Assembly (NCBI GenBank): GCA_009667805.1
Contig: CM019069.1
Span: forward strand, 55,246,422 to 55,310,421
Direction of reading: 5' to 3'
Length of the DNA stretch: 64,000 bases
Origin: Leptobrachium leishanense
Taxonomy: Eukaryota > Chordata > Amphibia > Anura > Megophryidae
Shown: positions 22,903 through 34,207 of the stretch, in pieces
Numbering within the stretch: position 1 is the first letter of the stretch
Layout: the number at the start of each line of letters is the position of its first letter
Translations under genes and position numbers: made by a program
Notes under the pieces: model-generated
Database searches by the model: none
Seen by the model: only the letters and a program-made list of their open reading frames with translations
Told to the model about the DNA's origin: nothing

Positions 22903-23518
22903 TTAAAGGAACACTCTAATCAAACACCCCCCCTTTTTTTTTTTTTTACATTAAACTATACCTATTCCCTCAATAAATAGGGATTTTTTTTTTTTTACTG
23001 TAATACCCTAAAATCCACTTGTTTCCAATGGCGTCTTTTTTTTTTAAATTTTTTTTTTTATATACTCTCCTACCTCCTCTTAAGGTCCCGTCCAGAAAAT
23101 TATGAACTTGGCTAATGGTTTACGTGAGAAGCGCGCCTCTCACGTAAGCCAGCCAATCAGCAGGCTTCCTCTTCTTCTTGGATTAGTGTTACACGCAAGA
23201 GGATGCGCGCAACACTAATCCTAGCCGCAGACTATGCTGGCGGCTCGCTCCCGCCAGCTACTGCGGCGAGTTGGAGTCGTCATCGCGCTTTCAGCGCGAT
23301 GACGTCTCCTACTCGGCAATAGTCAGCAGAGCGGGATTCATATTTCCCACTTCTGCCGACTGACAGCTGGGAGGGCGGAGTAAAGTCCCTCCGCGTCTCT
23401 CAGCTGTTTCAGCCGATCGGCTGAGCGGAGGGAGGGGGGACAGACAAGGGCATACTCAGGGCATCATGACCACCTAAAAAAGCTTAGGTGGTCATGTTGC
23501 CTAGAGTATCCCTTTTAA
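22903..23518. mobile_element. T2/Kolobok-like MITE, copy 2, with flipped hairpins
   Basis: It starts TTAAAGGAACACTCTA and ends TAGAGTATCCCTTTTAA. It has the same body as the copies at 12085 and 44878. Its two palindromes (23273-23309, loop TTC; 23323-23359) are in the opposite orientation to those in the other two copies. Confidence 0.8.
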
Positions 23519-24477
23519 GCTGAATCAACCTTCAGAGACCCTCCCCTGGACCGGAGAAGGGGGCAAAGGCACCTCTCAAATTACATTGAATGGCACCGTG
23601 CATTTAGTGTAACCCACTCTTCCTCAGATCCTGGAAAAGATTGTATAATAACACCCTTTGCCTTTAGCATGGTTTTCTTCCCTGGATTTTGAAATTGGTT
23701 TTCATTTGTGGTTCAGTTCTGCTTTATTTGATTTGCTTATTTCTGTTAATTTGTATTATTTCTTAAATGGGAATCCCTTCGGTTAATATAGAAAATGTTT
23801 TTTATCCTGACTTCACAGGATGTGTGTTTTTTAGCAACATGGTAAAATAATGTTGAACTCCTTTTTATATGTGTCTAATTTAAAAATCCTTTTTAACATG
23901 GCATTACAATAAACCTAAAACATTCTAAATAAAATCTTTAAGATCTGTGACATTGCAAACTTGGTAGCTGTTCCTTTACTGTTTACACAGTAACCAAGGC
24001 ACATTCTGTCAGAAAGCTTTCACTGATTATGTTACGGCTTGTTAATACAGCCACAGTAAGAGCACTGGAACTGGTTTAAAGTCAGTGTCAGATATACTGG
24101 TGTTCTCCCCCTCCCTCCCCTCTTTCCTTTCTGCCTCATTTGCATATTAGCTTTAGAAGGAAATCAATCCTGTAATAAGTGTCTCCCGTTTAACATTGTT
24201 CACTTTTCTGAGCTCCTCAGTTGTGGCTCTTTCAGTTGCTCATAATTGTGACCCATATCTGAGCTCTGAAGGTCTGGGGTTACAGCTGCAAGTTTCCTCT
24301 GTTTATGGGATTTGGGTTATGCCTCTGAGAACAAAGAGGAAGCAGCCATGTTATCGTTACTGAAGGCAAAGCCAATCTTGCATTTAACAACATCATGATA
24401 GAGGGCAGTGTGATTCCCGTATTCATTCTGCAGACCGTGTCTGAAATGCTGTGTATCTGTTCTCATTTCACTTACAG
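23519..24477 (+). other. End of UBE2E3 second intron; candidate conserved element
   Basis: No transposon ends were found. The stretch 24090-24360 has a moderately complex composition and contains an octamer-like ATTTGCATA and an AACAAAG motif. It could be regulatory, but nothing in the sequence proves it. Confidence 0.3.
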
Positions 24478-24528
24478 GATTCAGAAGGAGCTAGCTGAAA
24501 TCACTCTCGATCCTCCTCCGAACTGCAG
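24478..24528 (+). CDS. UBE2E3: UBE2E3 coding exon 2 (residues 65-82)
   Basis: A 51-nt exon with acceptor TTCACTTACAG and donor AG|GTATGT. It completes Arg65, encodes IQKELAEITLDPPPNC and supplies two bases of Ser82. This is the start of the UBC fold: helix 1 (IQKELAEI), which in E2 enzymes contacts E1, and the first loop with the PPPNC turn. The split-codon phase (one base taken, two given) matches the exons on both sides, so all three form one message. The neighbouring introns are 5.8 kb and 37 kb. Confidence 0.95.
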
Positions 24529-26483
24529 GTATGTTAACAGTTTTCCTATTTATTTTTGTTTTGATTATGGAATATAAATCATAACTTTGAATTGTGTCTT
24601 TGTAAGAATGAATCCGGTGTATTTTTAATTACTAAACTTAGATGCATGTTTTCATTTTATTTTAAGAAAGTATGTGTTAAAATTTCAGTTTGATCACAAG
24701 GAATGCTTTGCGTTAAACTTTATTTGCTTATGGTCTTTTTATTTAGAATATCATTTTTCAGCCTGTTTTTTTATCTTACTAGAAGTGCCATTGAATCAGT
24801 TTGTTTGCTAAACATTATGTTGTGATCTTAAGCTAGAAATAAGCAAATAACTTCGTTTCTGACCCCAGGCGCAGTGAGAGATCTTTGGGTTTGTTACCTT
24901 TTAAGTCCTGGCATTCGTGTTCCTAAGGCTCATGCTGAGTCAAGTATAATGCTAAAGTCTAAAATTTGCTGAAGCTTTTTTTTTTTTTTGAAGAGCTATG
25001 GGAATAGGATGTTTCATGTTGCAGTTATTAAAGGTCCTGTAATTAAAATGTTAGCTTTACTTTTTGTAAAGTTTGAAGGTGATCTGTTCTTGCAATTGCT
25101 GGTGTGGAATATTTGAAAAGCGCTTGTGTGTTCTCTCTATGCCTTAAACTGGAAACTTGCTGCTTCTTGAAACCATTTAAACACAAGTGATAGCCTTCAT
25201 TCTCTATTGACTGTTGCGGACCCTCTATATTCGCATTTTGTCTTCTTGATGTATCTTGTCCATTAAACCTAGCTAGGTTCATGTGTGTCTCCCATAAGCA
25301 AAAGACAAAAGTCATTGCATTGACATGCGTAATATCTTAATTGGTGCCTTCAATTATTTACTAGCTGCATGACAATATAGTAAAGAGAGTTTTTTTCTGT
25401 AAACCATAACTGATGTTGCCTTGTCGTCATTAAATGAAACAATAGGTATGCATGTCATGAAATAGTTATGTACCATCTCTTGCTGTAAAAATAAAATTGT
25501 AGTATTTCTCCTCACTGTCTGTGGTTTAATGTGAATACTGTTATGCTATATACAATAATGATGTATCTCTACTTATTTCACACACTGTCTTTTATAAACT
25601 TAATCTTCAGTTCACGCTCCATGTGACTGAGACTGCACGAGTATAAAATCTATGGATATTGTAACGGAGCGATCAAATGTTTTATTAGATTTTTTTTTTC
25701 TTTTTAGCTTTGCATTCATTATCATTTTTAAAGTTACAATAGCAGCTAGCTATTACTTTTGTGCATAGATCTAAAATGCAACCATTCAAGGCTACCCAGT
25801 TCTCTTTAGCAGTGTTGTAGAAAAGCGTATAAAACATTTCCTGGAAAACACATTTCACAATGATTTTCCTAGATGGCAATCAGTGGATATCAGAACAGCT
25901 AGAGACAGGTCCTTTGATCATCCATCGATAACAATGTAAGCTGTAAAATGTGCAATTCAAGAAGCCAGTCGTTAAAGGTGTCAAGTCCTTGACACATTCC
26001 ATGGAAATCTGGATGTCTGGCACATTACTTATAAAAAGTATTTCACATTATTATAATGTGATGAAATCCTCCCTGTAACAATTCGGGTCAATAACGGCGA
26101 AGTGTATCTCACTGTGTTTTCATGGGTCTGTTTGATACTGTAGAACTGAAAATCTATACATAAAAATTTCTTTTTATTGGTTTAACTCGCACAGATCCTT
26201 TTTTTATTTTAGTAGTTTCTCTGTATTGTACCATCATACGAAGCCTTTAGTTCTATATAATTCAAAGATTTTCTCTGCTATCATCAGTTCTACATTTGTT
26301 GTATACAGACATTTGCCTTTAACTGTAATTTTTATTTTGTGTGTGTTTCATTGAAATTGGCAGTGCAGGCTTTAGGATGAACAAGTCAGTTTGAAAAATC
26401 TTTTCCAATTTACTTAATTTAATGGTCAACAAGGGTGTTTTGCAACATCTTCCTCTATTTGTTAAAAAAAATACATATATTAA
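24529..26483 (+). other. Start of the 37-kb UBE2E3 intron, repeat-poor
   Basis: Nearly 2 kb without a recognised transposon, unusual for this window. It contains homeodomain-like motifs such as ATTAAATGAAAC and TTCAATTATTTA. Conserved regulatory sequence is possible. No gene is supported. Confidence 0.35.
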
Positions 26484-26700
26484 CCCCTTCACTGCTGAGC
26501 CATTTCAGGTCTTAAAAAAAAAGGAAAAACGTGTTTTTTTTATTATTGTTATTTTTCTTTAAACATGGTCATGTTTGGTATCATTGGAAAGGCCATGCTA
26601 GCTGTCAACAGTCGGGAGATATCGGGGTTCAAAAGGAACCCCCTATCTTTCCTTAGGAGTCAATGAGGACGTTCCCCACATGTCCTCAGCAGTGAAAGGG
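26484..26700. mobile_element. Short piggyBac-like MITE, TTAA-flanked
   Basis: TTAA at 26480-26483 and 26701-26704. The ends CCCCTTCACTGCTGAG and CTCAGCAGTGAAAGGG are inverted repeats with one mismatch. The core GGTCATGTTTGGTATCATTG is shared with the copies at 41794 and 61979. Confidence 0.85.
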
Positions 26701-27085
26701 TTAATCAAATACATTTTACCATGTACTTGATGTATTTGCCTCACAATAAATACAGGGTCTAAGTAGGAATGGGCTATTAGAATGAAACCTTTTTGATTTA
26801 GGAATTTCTGTATTAACCTAATCAATTCCATAATAGAAATGACAGACTGCCTAATTTGCCTTTAATGGCTCCTACATTTTATGCACATTTGTCTAAAATA
26901 ATGGATAACTTCTTAGAGTACGTGTTTTTAATAGAACTGCAAGTCTTTCTGGATATATATAAAATTTTACCTTTTACATCATGATAGATGTCACTTTCCT
27001 GTCCTCAACATTTCTGAAACACTAGTGCTAATGACCCTAACAACCAGTAAAGGTCCTCTTGTCTTCCTCCACTTCAATTCCTCTA

Positions 27086-27220
27086 ATCTAGATGTAAACG
27101 CCTAAGAGCAGGGCCAACTAATCATTTGTTTCTGGCTCATGTGGGTGTTGTAGTGTTGTCTCATTCGTTATTGTAAACAGCTGCAGAAACTGTTGGCGAT
27201 ATATAAATGATGATCTTGTT
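27086..27220 (+). mobile_element. L2 3'-end fragment
   Basis: It carries TAATCTAGATGTAAACGCC, GAGCAGGGCC and GGCGATATATAAATGATGAT, a diverged L2 tail. There is no coding sequence. Confidence 0.6.
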
Positions 27221-28607
27221 GTTTTTTTTTATATATATACTGTATATAAATATGTGTATACAGTTTTTGAAAGGTATGTTGGTTTTACAAAAAGTCGCAG
27301 TAAACCCTGTGTTCATTCATCTTTTTGTTTCCATTCTTGTATTAGTGATACACTGCAGTACCTGTATGTTCCCTTACAGAGCTGCTGTTGTATATTGACT
27401 GTTATAGTATGAATTTAGGTTTATTCATCTTATGTTTGCTATATTACCTTCCTGTGTCTGAGACACTTCGTTCTAAGTTTGTGGATCCTGTTTTTATTTT
27501 ATTTTTTTTGTGTGTGAAAATACAGCCATCTGTCATATCAAAACCTCATAGTTGTTTTTTTTCTCTTTTCTTCAAGCACTTTTAGTTCTCCCCTGGTTTG
27601 TAAACTGTGTTATACATTTCTAATGTAACATCAAGTGTGAAATCTGCACTCTGCTTTCTGTAGTATGAAACCAGTGTTGCTATTGAATGGAAAAGCTAAA
27701 CCTACTTTTTCTTTTTTCCCCCTGTGTAATGGTGGGGTGGGGGAGGACAATTTATTTTTTATAGGTGCATTTTTGTAGGATTCATGAATTAAATGCATGA
27801 TGGTTTTATTTATGTGTTCCTTTTCATGTGAGAAAATAATCAGGCTTACAAACGAGAGAAATCTCAATGTATCCTTCCTGGTAAAATACTTTATAAATAA
27901 ATAATGGTGCCTGGCATCAGATGACTTATGTGATGATGATCTTTTATGGTTTATCGCAATTTAGCCATGGCTTTATGAGCTCTTGCTAGGAAAGCAAGCC
28001 TATTGATGACTGGTTCACTTTAAAAGAGAATTCCGGGCCAATACATAATGCTAATAAATATATTTTCTTTGACTTGTTTCTTTCCCCTAGAATAATGTGA
28101 TCTGCCTTTTTAGTATTTAAAACCCCTTTTGTTATGAGATCCTGTACTCCGCCTTTTTTTAAATTAATTTTTTTAACAGAAATGCCTTGTCTTTTCATGT
28201 GAAATCTTAGCTAGCAAAGTCCCACCAAATATCTTCATTACATGTTCTGGATATATCTGCATCAGAACTTGACAAATCCAAGGACCGGGTAGCCATTGGG
28301 GTCCTAAAATTGTACTTCTGACTTCATGAGTTATTTTGAAGCTGAAGCGGTCTATACACAAAACCACACCTGTCTCCTAGAGACGTGCATCTGGCTCCCA
28401 TTGTATGTTTGTCAGTCCTTGACCTGCATGTGAATTACCATGTCATGGAAATGGGTGGTTCTCTCTCAAGTCATCGTTAACATGTCATACCCTTTTAGAG
28501 TGAAAGACTGCAAAGGAAATTTGCAACCACATCACACGCATATACTAGCCACAAATTCCACTAACTCTTTATGTTCAGTCCTACATATCTAGCCAGCCAC
28601 TCTCACA
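27221..28607 (+). other. Intronic sequence, no recognised element
   Basis: AT-rich. A short TACTTTATAAATAAATAATG stretch at about 27888 may be another LINE tail. No gene is supported. Confidence 0.4.
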
Positions 28608-28610
28608 TTT

Positions 28611-28611
28611 G

Positions 28612-28645
<34 letters not shown>

Positions 28646-28672
28646 ATGTATATATATATATATATATATAAT
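28611..28672. repeat. Compound microsatellite (TG)n(TATG)n(TA)n
   Basis: GTGTGTG is followed by TATG units and then TA units, directly upstream of the Tc1 relic, a typical TA target site. Confidence 0.9.
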
Positions 28673-28953
28673 TTCTTTTTCTAGGTCCATATATATTTGG
28701 ACACAGGCACAATTTTTTTTTTCTTTCCAGTATTTACCAAAACATATTCAAGCTGTAGTTATATAATGATATGGGCTGAAAGTGCACACTACAACCTACA
28801 TCGTGCGTTCAAAGGAGCTGCCCATGCAAGTGAAACAGACCATTGTAAGGATTCAAAAACAAAACCATCAGAGATGGCAGCAACATTAGGAGCGGCCAAA
28901 TCAACTGTTTGCTACATTCTGAGGAAAGCAGAATGCACTGGTGAGCTCAGCAA

Positions 28954-29808
28954 CATAGAAACATAGAAAAATGTCGGCAGATAAGAACCTTTCGGCCCAT
29001 CTAGTCTGCCCAATTACATGGATACTTAACCTGGATTTATCTTTTGTTTAGGATAGCCTTATGCCTATCCCATGCTTGCTTAAATTCCATTACTGTTTTG
29101 GCCTCTACCACTTCTACTGGAAGGCTGTTCCATGTATCCACCACCCTCTCAGTAAAATAATGCTTCCTGATGTTACTTTTAAACCTTTGCCCCTCTAATC
29201 TAAGACTATGTCCTCTTGTTTTGCTATTTTGTTTCCTTTTAAATATACTCCCTTCCTCTACCTTGTGGATTCCCTTTACGTATTTAAATGTTTCTATCAT
29301 ATCTCCTCTGTCTCGTCTTTTTTCCAAGCTGTACATGTTAAGATCATTAAGCCTTTCCTGGTACCTTTTCTCCTTCAAGCCGTACACCATTTTAGTAGCC
29401 CTTCTCTGAACTCTCTCTAAGATGTCTATATCCTTCTGGAGATACGGTCTCCAGTACTGCACACAGTACTCCAAGTGATGTCTCACCAGTGCTCTGTACA
29501 GTGGCATGAGCACTTCCCTTTTCCTACTGCTAATACCTCTCCCTACACAACAAAGCATTCTGCTAGCATTTCCTGCTGCTCTATTACATTGACTACTTAC
29601 CCTTAGATCCTCTGAAATAATGACCCCTAAATCCCTTTCCTCAGATGTTGAGGTTAGGACTGTATCAAATACTCTATATTCAGCCCTTGGGTTTTTACGT
29701 CCCAGGTGCATTATCTTGCACTTATCCACATTAAAACTCAATTGCCACAACTCCGACCATTTTTTTAGTTTACCTAAATCATTTGTCATTTGGCTGATCC
29801 CTCCAGGG
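28954..29808 (-). mobile_element. CR1-type LINE 3' fragment, reverse, nested in Tc1
   Basis: On the - strand it reads from PGGISQMTNDLGKLKKW to the end ...KQAWDRHKAILNKR (stop at 29037), then a 3' UTR ending in the CTATGTTTCTATG-type repeat of CR1 tails. It is nearly identical to the CR1 at 46100-46957. The 5' truncation falls inside the RT. Residues upstream of 29808 in the open frame belong to the Tc1 host, not to CR1. Confidence 0.85.
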
Positions 29809-30588
29809 ATCAAAAAAAGGACATAAAAAGGACTGGACGTCCATGAAGGACAACAGTGATGGATGATCACAGGTTCCTCTCCTATGGTAAAGAAAAACCC
29901 GTTCACAACATCCAGACAAGTGCAGGACGCTCTCCAGGAGTTGGCCATATCATTGTCAAAGTCTATAATCACGTGAAGACTTCACGAGCGCAAATACAGA
30001 GGGTTCACCACAAGGTGCATTCATAAGCCTGAAGAATAGAAAAAACAGATTAGACTTTGCAAAAAAACATTAAAAAAAAAAGCCAGATCAATTCTGGAAA
30101 AGCTTTCTTTGGATGGATGAAACTAAGATTAATCTGTACCGGAATGATGGAAAGCAAAACGTGTGGAGAAGGTTTGCAACAGCTAATGATCCAAAGCACA
30201 CAACGTCACCTTTAAAACATGGTGGAGGCAGTGTGATTCATGGCTTCCAGTGGCACTGGATCATTGGTGTTTATTGATGATGTGACAGAAGCAGCCGGAT
30301 GAATTCAGCAGTGGTTATAGATACTGTCAGCCCAGATTCAGCCAAATACAGCAAAGTTGATTGGACGGCACTTCACAGAACAGATGGACAATGATGCAAA
30401 ACACACTTCAAAAGCAACCCAGGAGGTTTTTGAAGGAAAAGAAGTGGAATATTCTGCAATGGCCGAGGCAAACACCTGATCTCCACCCAATTGAGCAGCA
30501 TTTCACTTGCTCAACGCAAAACTAAAGTCAGAAAGAACAACTGAAGACCGTTAAAGCCTGGCAAAGTAATCAGAAACGAGGAAACCAA

Positions 30589-31448
30589 CAGGGTTATCCA
30601 AAGAGATCCGAATTGCTTGAGAAAGGTAACCGAACGCTGAAAATCAGTGTTCGGTTACCTTTCCTAACCATTCGGCTATCCAGAGAGCAGGCAATTTGCC
30701 AAATCCTGGCGAATTGCCTGAACATACGGTGCCTGTTCGGTGCCTGTTCGAGGGCAGTGAAATCCCCATGAAAAAGCAATGCTTCGGCTATTCAGAGAAC
30801 ACAAACCAGCAGTGAAAGGTTCCCCTAATGCCCGGCCATTCGGTGGTTTCATGCGGCAAATTTATTCAGGAGAATCCCATAGGCTTCAATGTTAAAAATA
30901 TTCCCGTTTTAATTCAATATCTAATAAACCGTTCATTATAAAATTCTGCAGCAAAAAGTCTCTTTATTTATAGATTTTTTAGGATACTTCAAGCATTTTT
31001 TTTTTTTTTTTGGATTTTTTTTTCAGTTTACTTATTTTTTTTGTAACAGCCCTCTTTATTATCATTCCCTGGACCTCCTGTGAAAATTTCAGACATTTTT
31101 GCTCAGTAGTTTCTTTGCAAACAGCATTTCATTTTCCCAGATTCATACAAATGGTTTTGCTAATTTATTCACTGCCTCCTCTACGTCACAGCTGCTTCCT
31201 CACAGCTGCTTCGGCTCTGTTCGGCGTCTTCGGAGGTTAATCCAGATGTTTTTGCTTGTTTTCTAGCGTGCATTCGGTTAGTTTTCGTCGGATTTTCGGC
31301 AGCTTTTCCCTGCAATTCGGGGACCCTGTGCTGTTTGCATTTCGGTGACCCTGCGGTGTATTCAGCAATCGGCAAAAGGAACCGAATTGAAGAGAACGAA
31401 AAGTCACCGAACGTGCGGTGACTTTTCGAATCTCTTTGGATAACCCTG
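30589..31448. mobile_element. CAGGG-family MITE, TSD CAA, nested in Tc1
   Basis: The ends CAGGGTTATCCAAAGAGAT and ATCTCTTTGGATAACCCTG are inverted repeats (the adjoining bases differ). CAA flanks both sides exactly (30586-30588, 31449-31451). The element contains an internal hairpin built on AACCGAACGCTGAAAATCAG. It is closely related to 56469-57600. Confidence 0.85.
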
Positions 31449-31935
31449 CAAGTCTTTGGTAATGTCCATGGGTTCCAGACTACAGACAGTCATTGCCAGC
31501 AAAGGATTCTCAAATATTAAAAATCAACATTTTATTTATGATTCTATTAGTTTGTCCAATTACATTTGAGCCCCTGAAAATGGGAGGATTGTGTATAAAA
31601 ATAGTCGCAGTTCCTAAAATTTGTACTTAATATTTATGTTCAACCTCTTGAAATAAAGCTGAAAATCTGTACTTCAAATTCAGTTGGATTGTTTGGTTTT
31701 AAAGTATGAAAATTGTGCCTAACTGTGTACTCCACAAAACTCGGATGCACCTGAAGACTTGTGTAAAAAAAAAAAAAAAAAAAAAAAGACTAAATTTATC
31801 GCATAAAGTTTGACGTTTCAGTTACTGTAGGAGCTCTTTTTATGTTTATTCAATAAATTTAGTACTTTTTTTCTTTTACAAGTTCCCGTGTGCATCAGTT
31901 TTGTGGAGTATTGTGACGGCTATCGAATCTCTGCA

Positions 31936-32131
31936 CGGAGCAAGGCTATAGTGAGACAGATGTCATTTGCATGTCTTACCCAGAGTTCCTTGCTGCATAT
32001 GGGGAATGTAGCACAGGAGGTCTGGAATGCAGTTCTTTGAATTGCTGTGTTCTGCAAATGGCTTCTGCAATAATAAACATTATCGGTTATTGCGTGAAGG
32101 CTTTTTATCTCAAATACGCAAACGTGTGTGA
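31936..32131 (+). mobile_element. Penelope-like tail fragment, + strand
   Basis: GAGACAGATGTCATTTGCAT, CCCAGAGTTCCTTGCTGCAT and ATGGCTTCTGCAATAATAAA match the reverse-strand fragment at 36889-37188. It ends at a (TA)n tract. The assignment to Penelope-like elements rests on the hammerhead in the related copy and is inferred. Confidence 0.5.
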
Positions 32132-32156
32132 ATATATATATATATATATATATATA
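32132..32156. repeat. (TA)n microsatellite
   Basis: An uninterrupted TA tract separating two retroelement tails in opposite orientations. Confidence 0.9.
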
Positions 32157-32335
32157 ATCTCACCCACACTCAAAGATTTTTCACATAAATTCACTTTATT
32201 AGAACATGTTGATGTCTGTCAACGTTTCAGTTCCACTCCGGAACTTTCATCAGGACAAAAAACAACCTGGCACTGCCAGGTTTACTTTCTTTTATCTTTT
32301 ATGTTTTAAATAAATTTATTTTACTTGCACCAGTC
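32157..32335 (-). mobile_element. Second Penelope-like 3' tail, - strand
   Basis: On the - strand a hammerhead-like segment is followed by CAACATGTTCTAATAAAGTG and ends at the (TA)n tract. The arrangement (hammerhead motif, then an AATAAA-bearing tail) fits Penelope-type elements. No protein remains. Confidence 0.5.
32212..32257 (-). ncRNA. Degenerate hammerhead-like motif
   Basis: On the - strand: CTGATGA, stem II AGTTCC/GGAACT with loop GGAGT, then GAAA, then CGTTGAC. The core boxes are present, but the base expected to be U before the cleavage-site C is A (GAC instead of GTC). Stem I is only TGTC/GACA with a bulge. It is probably inactive. Confidence 0.45.
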
Positions 32336-32380
32336 CCTGGTGTTTTGGAATCCTAAGGGTTTTCATGGTCTTAACCTTAA

Positions 32381-33588
32381 CCACTTCGCTGCTGAGGACG
32401 CGCTCAGCGTGTCCTCAGCAGTCCCGCTGGTGTGCTGAGGACGCGCTGAGCGCGTCCTCACATTGGGGTCAGCATTCGGCCGGGTTCCGGCCGATCGCTG
32501 GCCCCTCCGGTGCGGGCTGACATCCTGGATGTCAGCCCGGCATCCGGACCAGCAGCCGCCAGAATTAGGTGTCATCGCGGGGGCGCGATGACACCTAATT
32601 CAGGCGCCCCCCCCCCCGCATGTGCGGAGGAGGCGCCTGAAAGGGAGGGGGGGGGAGGTCCTTCAGACCTCTCTCCCTCCCGATCGGCGGCTCTGCGGGG
32701 GTTAACCCAGGCATCATTTGGAAGGGCACAGCCTGCCCTTCCAAATGATGCCTGGCATTAACCCCTGGGGAGCTGGATCGCGAATCGGCGCTGAAAAGCG
32801 CCGGTTCGCGATCCTTTCCCGGAGCTGGCCGACATCTTGGATGTCGGCCAAGCCTCCGGGAACTCCCCCAGAGGACTGGCGTCATCATGCGTAGCACGAT
32901 GACGCCAGTCCTAGAGTTAACCCCTAACTGCCACCAACTGTGGAGATAGGGAGTTCATTGGAACTCCCTATCTCCCGATCCGTGGCAGCTAGGGGTTAAA
33001 TTTTGGTATGGTTGGATCGGCCAGAGCATGGCCGTTCCAACGATACCAAACACTACAGTGAAAAATGTTGTAAAAAAAAAAATGAAAAAAATAAATAAAA
33101 AAAAATTAAAAAAAAAAAATTAAACACTTCTTTTTTTTTTTTTTTTTTTGTTTGTTAATGCAGCAATATTGTTCCCATTTCAATTATAATGTGAACAATG
33201 ATGCTGCACTAACGATTTTTGTATGCGGTGCGTTTGTTAAAAATAGTCATTTTCCCCAAAAAAAAATGTAATGAGACCCCATCTCTAATTTTTTTAACAA
33301 GCGCACCCCATACAAAATATAACCGCAATTGCTCGCATGTTAAAATGTGGAAAAAAACACTTTACACATTGTAAATTATTGAAAATACATATTTTATTGC
33401 ATTTTTTGTTATAATATACAGACATGACATAACGTATACATATAATAATGACATATTATGAATCTACCGAGTCTGACGGAAAGAACGATATATAATATGT
33501 CTGGGTCATATACTAAAATAACATGATGCGCAAAACAGGTAAAAATGACCTCAGCATAGGGGCGGGAAAAGCCTCAGCAGCGAAAGGG
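32381..33588. mobile_element. piggyBac-like MITE, copy C, TTAA-flanked
   Basis: TTAA at 32377-32380 and 33589-33592. The ends CCACTTCGCTGCTGAGG and CCTCAGCAGCGAAAGGG are inverted repeats with two mismatches. The left half is a chain of hairpins and the right half is AT-rich. It is very close to copy D at 62972. The hairpin at 32942-32975 has its loop inverted relative to copies A and B. Confidence 0.9.
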
Positions 33589-33592
33589 TTAA

Positions 33593-34035
33593 ATAAGTCC
33601 ATAAGTGTTTCCAGCTAGAGCTTGGCTATAAGCTCCACCAAATGTTAGTTAACCTTTTGTGTAATTTCATCTACTTTAGTATCAGTGGACCTGCACAAGG
33701 AAGTTTTTCTTGTTTTTATGTCTTCACATACACCGTGATTGAAAGAGGATCCTTCCATTTAAAAGGTGTGGGTCACCTTTTTGAATATAGAAGCAAAGGA
33801 CCCGAATGTGTCTACCCACTCAGAGCCAGTGTTGGGGCTCTTGACTTGTGAGTGGGATGAGTGGATTTTAATTTGTATCTCACGCTATATATTCGCTCTG
33901 CACTATTATACTATTTGCTTCTTTATGATACCCATATGGATGATACACCATAAGAGAACCACCATATGATCCAAGAGCGACTATCATCGAGCCGCCAGAT
34001 ACGTATTTTCTGTATGTGTATGTGTTTCAAACATA
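33593..34035. other. Intronic sequence, no recognised element
   Basis: No terminal repeats or coding signals were recognised; possibly old repeat material. Confidence 0.35.
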
Positions 34036-34204
34036 CAGGGTTGTTCAGAGAGCGGTGAAAAGCAGAATGAAAAATTCTAGGTCAAAATAGCCATTTTGGA
34101 AAGTGAGATGAAATGGGAGAATTTTTCTGGTTTGGCTATTTTGACCTAGAATTTTCCATTCTCCAGTCATTCTCCTGCTTTTCACCGCTCTCTGAATAAC
34201 CCTG
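34036..34204. mobile_element. Short CAGGG-type palindromic MITE, TSD ATA
   Basis: The ends CAGGGTTGTTCAGAGAGCGG and CCGCTCTCTGAATAACCCTG are inverted repeats, flanked by ATA on both sides. Most of its 169 bp folds back on itself through TTCTAGGTCAAAATAGCC and its complement. Confidence 0.85.
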
Positions 34205-34207
34205 ATA

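Larger units (their letters stand above)
28681..31725 (+). mobile_element. Tc1/mariner relic split by CR1 and MITE insertions
   Basis: The left end has AGGTCCATATATATTTGGAC, a known Tc1-type terminus whose outermost bases are lost. The right end AATTGTGCCTAACTGTG is the matching terminus with an internal deletion. Broken transposase reading survives in several frames: WMDETKINLYRNDGK near 30113-30155, MDNDAKHTSKAT near 30386-30420 and PDLHPIEQ near 30475-30500, which are the three DDE blocks. A CR1 (28954-29808) and a CAGGG MITE (30589-31448) landed in it later. The transposase is dead. Confidence 0.8.
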
